Shown piece by piece: positions 61,005 to 64,000 of a DNA stretch of 64,000 bases. Position numbers and translations under genes: made by a program. The stretch is taken from NCBI GenBank assembly GCA_029204225.1, contig MU832263.1, positions 1 to 64,000 of the forward strand, read 5' to 3'. The notes beneath the pieces were generated by a model that did not search any database, was not told the origin of the DNA, and saw only the letters and a program-made list of their open reading frames with translations. The number at the start of each line of letters is the position of its first letter. The stretch's first letter is position 1. This DNA comes from Diphasiastrum complanatum (lineage: Eukaryota > Streptophyta > Lycopodiopsida > Lycopodiales > Lycopodiaceae).

Positions 61005-61685
61005 ACCTGCGAACAAAAACAAGCAAAGAACCATTCAGTAAAAGAAAACACATTGCATTGAAAAACATTACCAGCCTAAAACAGAGCTGAACACATCCGA
61101 GCACGCGTCACATTGATTCTAGCAAGATCATAGCAACTGCCAAAAAACACACGAGACAGGGTGAGGGATAGAATAATTCCAGTGCGAGCAAAAACGGGCG
61201 ACTGACGCTAGCATGGGAGTCCTTGCAAGCGTCTATGAGTCCAGTGCAGGCCTAAACCACGCTACTGGCGGATGCTTGCACGATGCTCTAACCCTAAACC
61301 CTAAAAAACATGGAATTAGGGCAAGAAAATTGAAATTTGTGCTACGGACATAGACGGGCAGAACGGAGGTCACAAGAGTCTGTGCGGGCATGTGGAAATG
61401 CATTCTAGGCTCAGACACCACCTGAATCGGTTGCCCAGAAGCCATTTTCTGAAAATGGCAAAAAAAAACAAAGCATTTGGATTGTGGTGTTCAAATCTCG
61501 CAAGGTGTGCCGTGATGGTTGAAACTGACCCCGTAGGAATCACCGTGGGCATGAAGAAAGGTGGTCTAGAGCCAAACTGGGCTTGATTTGGTTGCCTTCA
61601 GTTCAATGTCAACACTTGCAAAATAAACAAATGTATTTATATAGTAGAACATACGTATACATTACGTACTTTTATGTATATTCTA
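61005..61685 (-). promoter_or_regulatory. Upstream region of the hAT gene with a telo-box
   Basis: Positions 61,290-61,305 read AACCCTAAACCCTAAA, two tandem plant telomere-type units, about 300 bp upstream of the BED exon start. Short telo-boxes are known plant promoter elements. No other motif is clear. The region has no recognised coding sequence. Confidence 0.35.
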
Positions 61686-61739
61686 TTTGATTATGGAACA
61701 CATCATAGAATATCCAAAATATGGTCATCCATATCTAAG

Positions 61740-61990
61740 GAAGCGGATGGCGGACGTGCGTTCGCGTCCGCATCCCCGAACGCGTCCGGTTTTCTTTTTT
61801 TTAATTTTATTTAAAAAAAAATTTAAAATATATGGACCAGCGGTGCGTTCGGGGCTCTGGACACGTCCGTTTTTTTTTTTTTTTAATTTTTTTTAGAGTT
61901 ATTTAGTTAAAAAAAAAAAATTGGACGTGTCCGACCCCCCGGGTCCGGACGCCGGACGCAGACGCGGACTGTCCGGCCCGGACCCTCATG
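61740..61990. repeat. GC-rich patch of CGGAC/GTCCG repeats
   Basis: Two GC-rich blocks (61,745-61,795 and 61,920-61,985) dense in CGGACG, CGTCCG and GACGCG, separated by poly-T/poly-A tracts. The two halves are partly inverted to each other. This suggests a small non-autonomous DNA element, but no terminal repeat with target duplication was resolved. Confidence 0.5.
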
Positions 61991-62003
61991 TCTGATCCAT
62001 ATG

Positions 62004-62518
62004 CATAGAATTAATGAACCGTTATCGGTTCACCACGATTCTGGAACCGTACGGTTCTTAAAAAAATTTGCCCACAACCGTGGTGAACCGTACTGATTAA
62101 TCAATTAACTAATTTATTTATTTTTTTTTTAGTTTCCCCAAAAAAAGGGCCAAAAAAATCTGTGAATTCTATGAAATCATCTGTGAAATCTATCAATCCT
62201 CTGTGAAATCATGTGTATTCATCTGTCAAATGACTCAAATCATCTGTATCATCTGTCAAATCATCTGTACATCATGTGAAATCTGTCAAATCAGTGATGA
62301 TTTCAGATGATTTCACATCTGTCGAATCATCTGTATCATCTGTCAAATCTTTTGTACATCATGTGAAATCTGTCAAATCTGTATCATCTGTGAAATCTGT
62401 GAATTTGGTAATTAATTAATCAATTAATTATTTAATTAAATAGAGGAACTGTACCACGGTTCAAGGAACCGTGGTACGGTTCCCAGGACCCACGGTTCTG
62501 GGAACCGTGTGTTCTATG
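62004..62518. mobile_element. 515-bp hAT-type MITE with 8-bp target duplication
   Basis: The direct repeat TCCATATG flanks the element exactly (61,996-62,003 and 62,519-62,526). The ends are inverted: left CATAGAAttaatgaaccg, right (reverse complement) CATAGAAcacacggttcc, with further imperfect inverted GAACCGT/ACGGTTC motifs over about 55 bp. Eight-bp duplications are typical of hAT elements. The interior has no coding capacity and holds a degenerate minisatellite. Confidence 0.85.
62150..62405 (+). repeat. Degenerate minisatellite based on ATCTGTNAAATC
   Basis: About 15 or more imperfect units such as ATCTGTGAA, ATCTGTCAAATC and ATCTGTATC in the MITE interior. Unit length varies between about 9 and 16 bp. 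Confidence 0.85.
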
Positions 62519-62526
62519 TCCATATG

Positions 62527-63389
62527 GAATCCATACATATAAATTTAGAATAAACTCTAAATCGTAAACTAAAAAATGTATCTTGTAAAGTGAAGTCTGA
62601 TAGATTATAGAAATAACCCTAATAGAGGTAAACCACAAACAAGCTTACCATAGGTGACGAAAAGATTCTGTAGAGCAGTCAGATTCCATAGTTTTGCTAT
62701 TCTTTGATACTCAATAAGATGGAACAAGTACCAAAACAGATTAATCTCATTTTGTAAATTTGAAACAATTTATTTCCAATTAATTCAAAATTGGAAAACT
62801 AGATTAGCTCAATCAAATATTTGGAGAGATTCAATTGATTATTTTGTGTCAAAATAATATAAAGAACTTATGCACAAGGTGTTCTTTGATTTTTTAGCTA
62901 TTATTTGGAAATCTCCGAAAAAATCAAAAAAATACATTTCAAAAAAAAGTTGGCCTCGTTTCGCTCCAGACATCGTCTTGAAATGCATTTGGTACAAAAC
63001 GAGGCAACTTAGTACACATTACATAGCTAAAACAGTGCAAATTAAAACACCTATAAAATCTTGCTTTATTGAGCAGAACATTGATCTCAACAAAGTTACA
63101 AAATGTGAATGAAATGCTCGTTCCAAAATTTTGGAGAGTTTCAAATTATAACTTTTTGTTTAATCAGAGTTTGATATGGGGGGCTGGAAAACAGTTGTTT
63201 AGGAGAAAATAAACCATTAAAAAAATTCCGGGAGTGCACAGTGAGAATGGGGACAATTCTAAGCCCATATTCCTTTGCAAGCACTAGTATCTATGTAGCC
63301 CTACCTAATGTATATTGTTCATGATTTTAACATTGTTGATTTGTAAATATATAACTTGCGCTCATACTATTTATATGGTCCAGACTATA
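62527..63389. other. AT-rich spacer
   Basis: No recognised gene or repeat. Probably LTR or 3' sequence of the Gypsy remnant to the right. Confidence 0.3.
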
Positions 63390-63715
63390 TTACCACATGG
63401 TATTCGAGGAATACATCTGCTTTGTGGCATATATCAATAAAATGAGCCACCTTTGTGAGTTTGTCAACCACAACCAAGATAAAATCATGTTGTAATGAGT
63501 TGTTGATAAAGTCCATGGAAAAACCTTCTCATCTTCCTTTTGGAACAGGTAGTGGGTGTAAAGAACCAGGAACCATAATCCTTTCAACTTTGATAACCTG
63601 ACACTTCAAACAATGTCTCAGATAATGGTGTACATCCTTTTTTAACCCCTTATCCCTAATAATACTTGGGTATCGCTGATTCACTGATTCATGATGCATT
63701 TCCCATTGATTCACT
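63390..63715 (-). pseudogene. Ty3/Gypsy integrase N-terminal fragment
   Basis: On the minus strand: 'LKKDVHHYLRHCLKCQVIKV' (the CxxC part of the HHCC zinc site), 'PGSLHPLPVPKGR', then in the next frame 'FSMDFINNSLQHD' (catalytic Asp 1) and 'DKLTKVAHFIDICHKADV'. Broken by one frameshift. It continues towards lower coordinates only as far as about 63,390. Confidence 0.85.
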
Positions 63716-64000
63716 GACTCACTGATTAGTGCATCTAAAATGTGGTCTTAGCTGCTAATCGAACCGGCACCCTAGACCCTAAACCAGGCACCCTAAGCCG
63801 GCAAAGTATTGGAATGGCACGGCATGACTTTTGCTTTTCTACTTTTTAGATTGGTTTTTAAATGTGTTCGCATAAAAAATTTTAAACCTAAAAAAATTTT
63901 GGTTTAATGGCATAAAAATAGCCATTATGTATGTAATATAAATTATAATATATATAAAACAAAAAACAAAAAAAATACTTATATATGCGTTCCGCTGTCC
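63716..64000. other. AT-rich window end
   Basis: Contains an imperfect inverted pair 'CCGGCACCCTAG ... CACCCTAAGCCGG' at about 63,763-63,800. No gene seen. Confidence 0.3.

Noticed and set aside
61290-61305. CCCTAAACCCTAAA as a telomere or chromosome end
   Set aside because: Only about two units; it fits a telo-box or chance match, not an interstitial telomere.
62150-62405. Regular ATCTGT repeats as a CRISPR-like array
   Set aside because: Units are contiguous and of variable length with no unique spacers; it is a minisatellite inside a MITE in a plant genome.

Overview
The window is nuclear DNA from a large, transposon-rich plant genome. The evidence is two plant Ty1/Copia families, several Ty3/Gypsy families, primer-binding sites matching initiator-Met tRNA, a hAT transposase with plant-type introns, and one cellular gene that reads as the plant maintenance DNA methyltransferase MET1 (DNMT1 class). 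Introns of 9 and 18.5 kb and an L1-like LINE would suit a fern or a gymnosperm, but the species cannot be fixed from the sequence. There are no CRISPR arrays, rRNA genes or bacterial operons.

Layout. 1-24 kb (outside the gene): Copia RT debris, a Gypsy integrase fragment, a ~152-bp tandem array (2.69-3.76 kb), a gag-like frame with three unusual zinc knuckles (4.77-6.27 kb), Gypsy chromodomain/LTR pieces (7.2-8.1 kb), a Copia copy split by a solo-LTR-like insertion (8.53-11.58 kb), a young Copia element with 737-bp LTRs and an AATTG target duplication (13,971-19,733), and a decayed Gypsy (21-23.4 kb).

24.8-56.6 kb: seven 3' exons of MET1 on the minus strand, at 56.5, 56.2, 55.5, 54.8, 36.1, 26.8 and 24.9 kb. 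They carry methyltransferase motifs IV, VI, VIII, IX and X, plus part of motif I. Junction phases agree throughout. The 9.1-kb intron holds Gypsy debris with three copies of a ~412-bp LTR, two of them inverted. The 18.5-kb intron holds four head-to-tail copies of one LINE family and a Gypsy element. The motif-I exon carries a net +1 frameshift, so this copy is either a pseudogene or contains a sequence error. Exons further upstream were not found.

56.6-64 kb: microsatellites, a broken multi-exon hAT transposase gene (58,026-60,994), a GC-rich CGGAC/GTCCG patch, a 515-bp hAT-type MITE with an 8-bp target duplication, and a Gypsy integrase remnant.

No wholly new system is evident. The most interesting structure is a gene for the enzyme that maintains CG methylation whose own introns are packed with the elements that such methylation normally silences.
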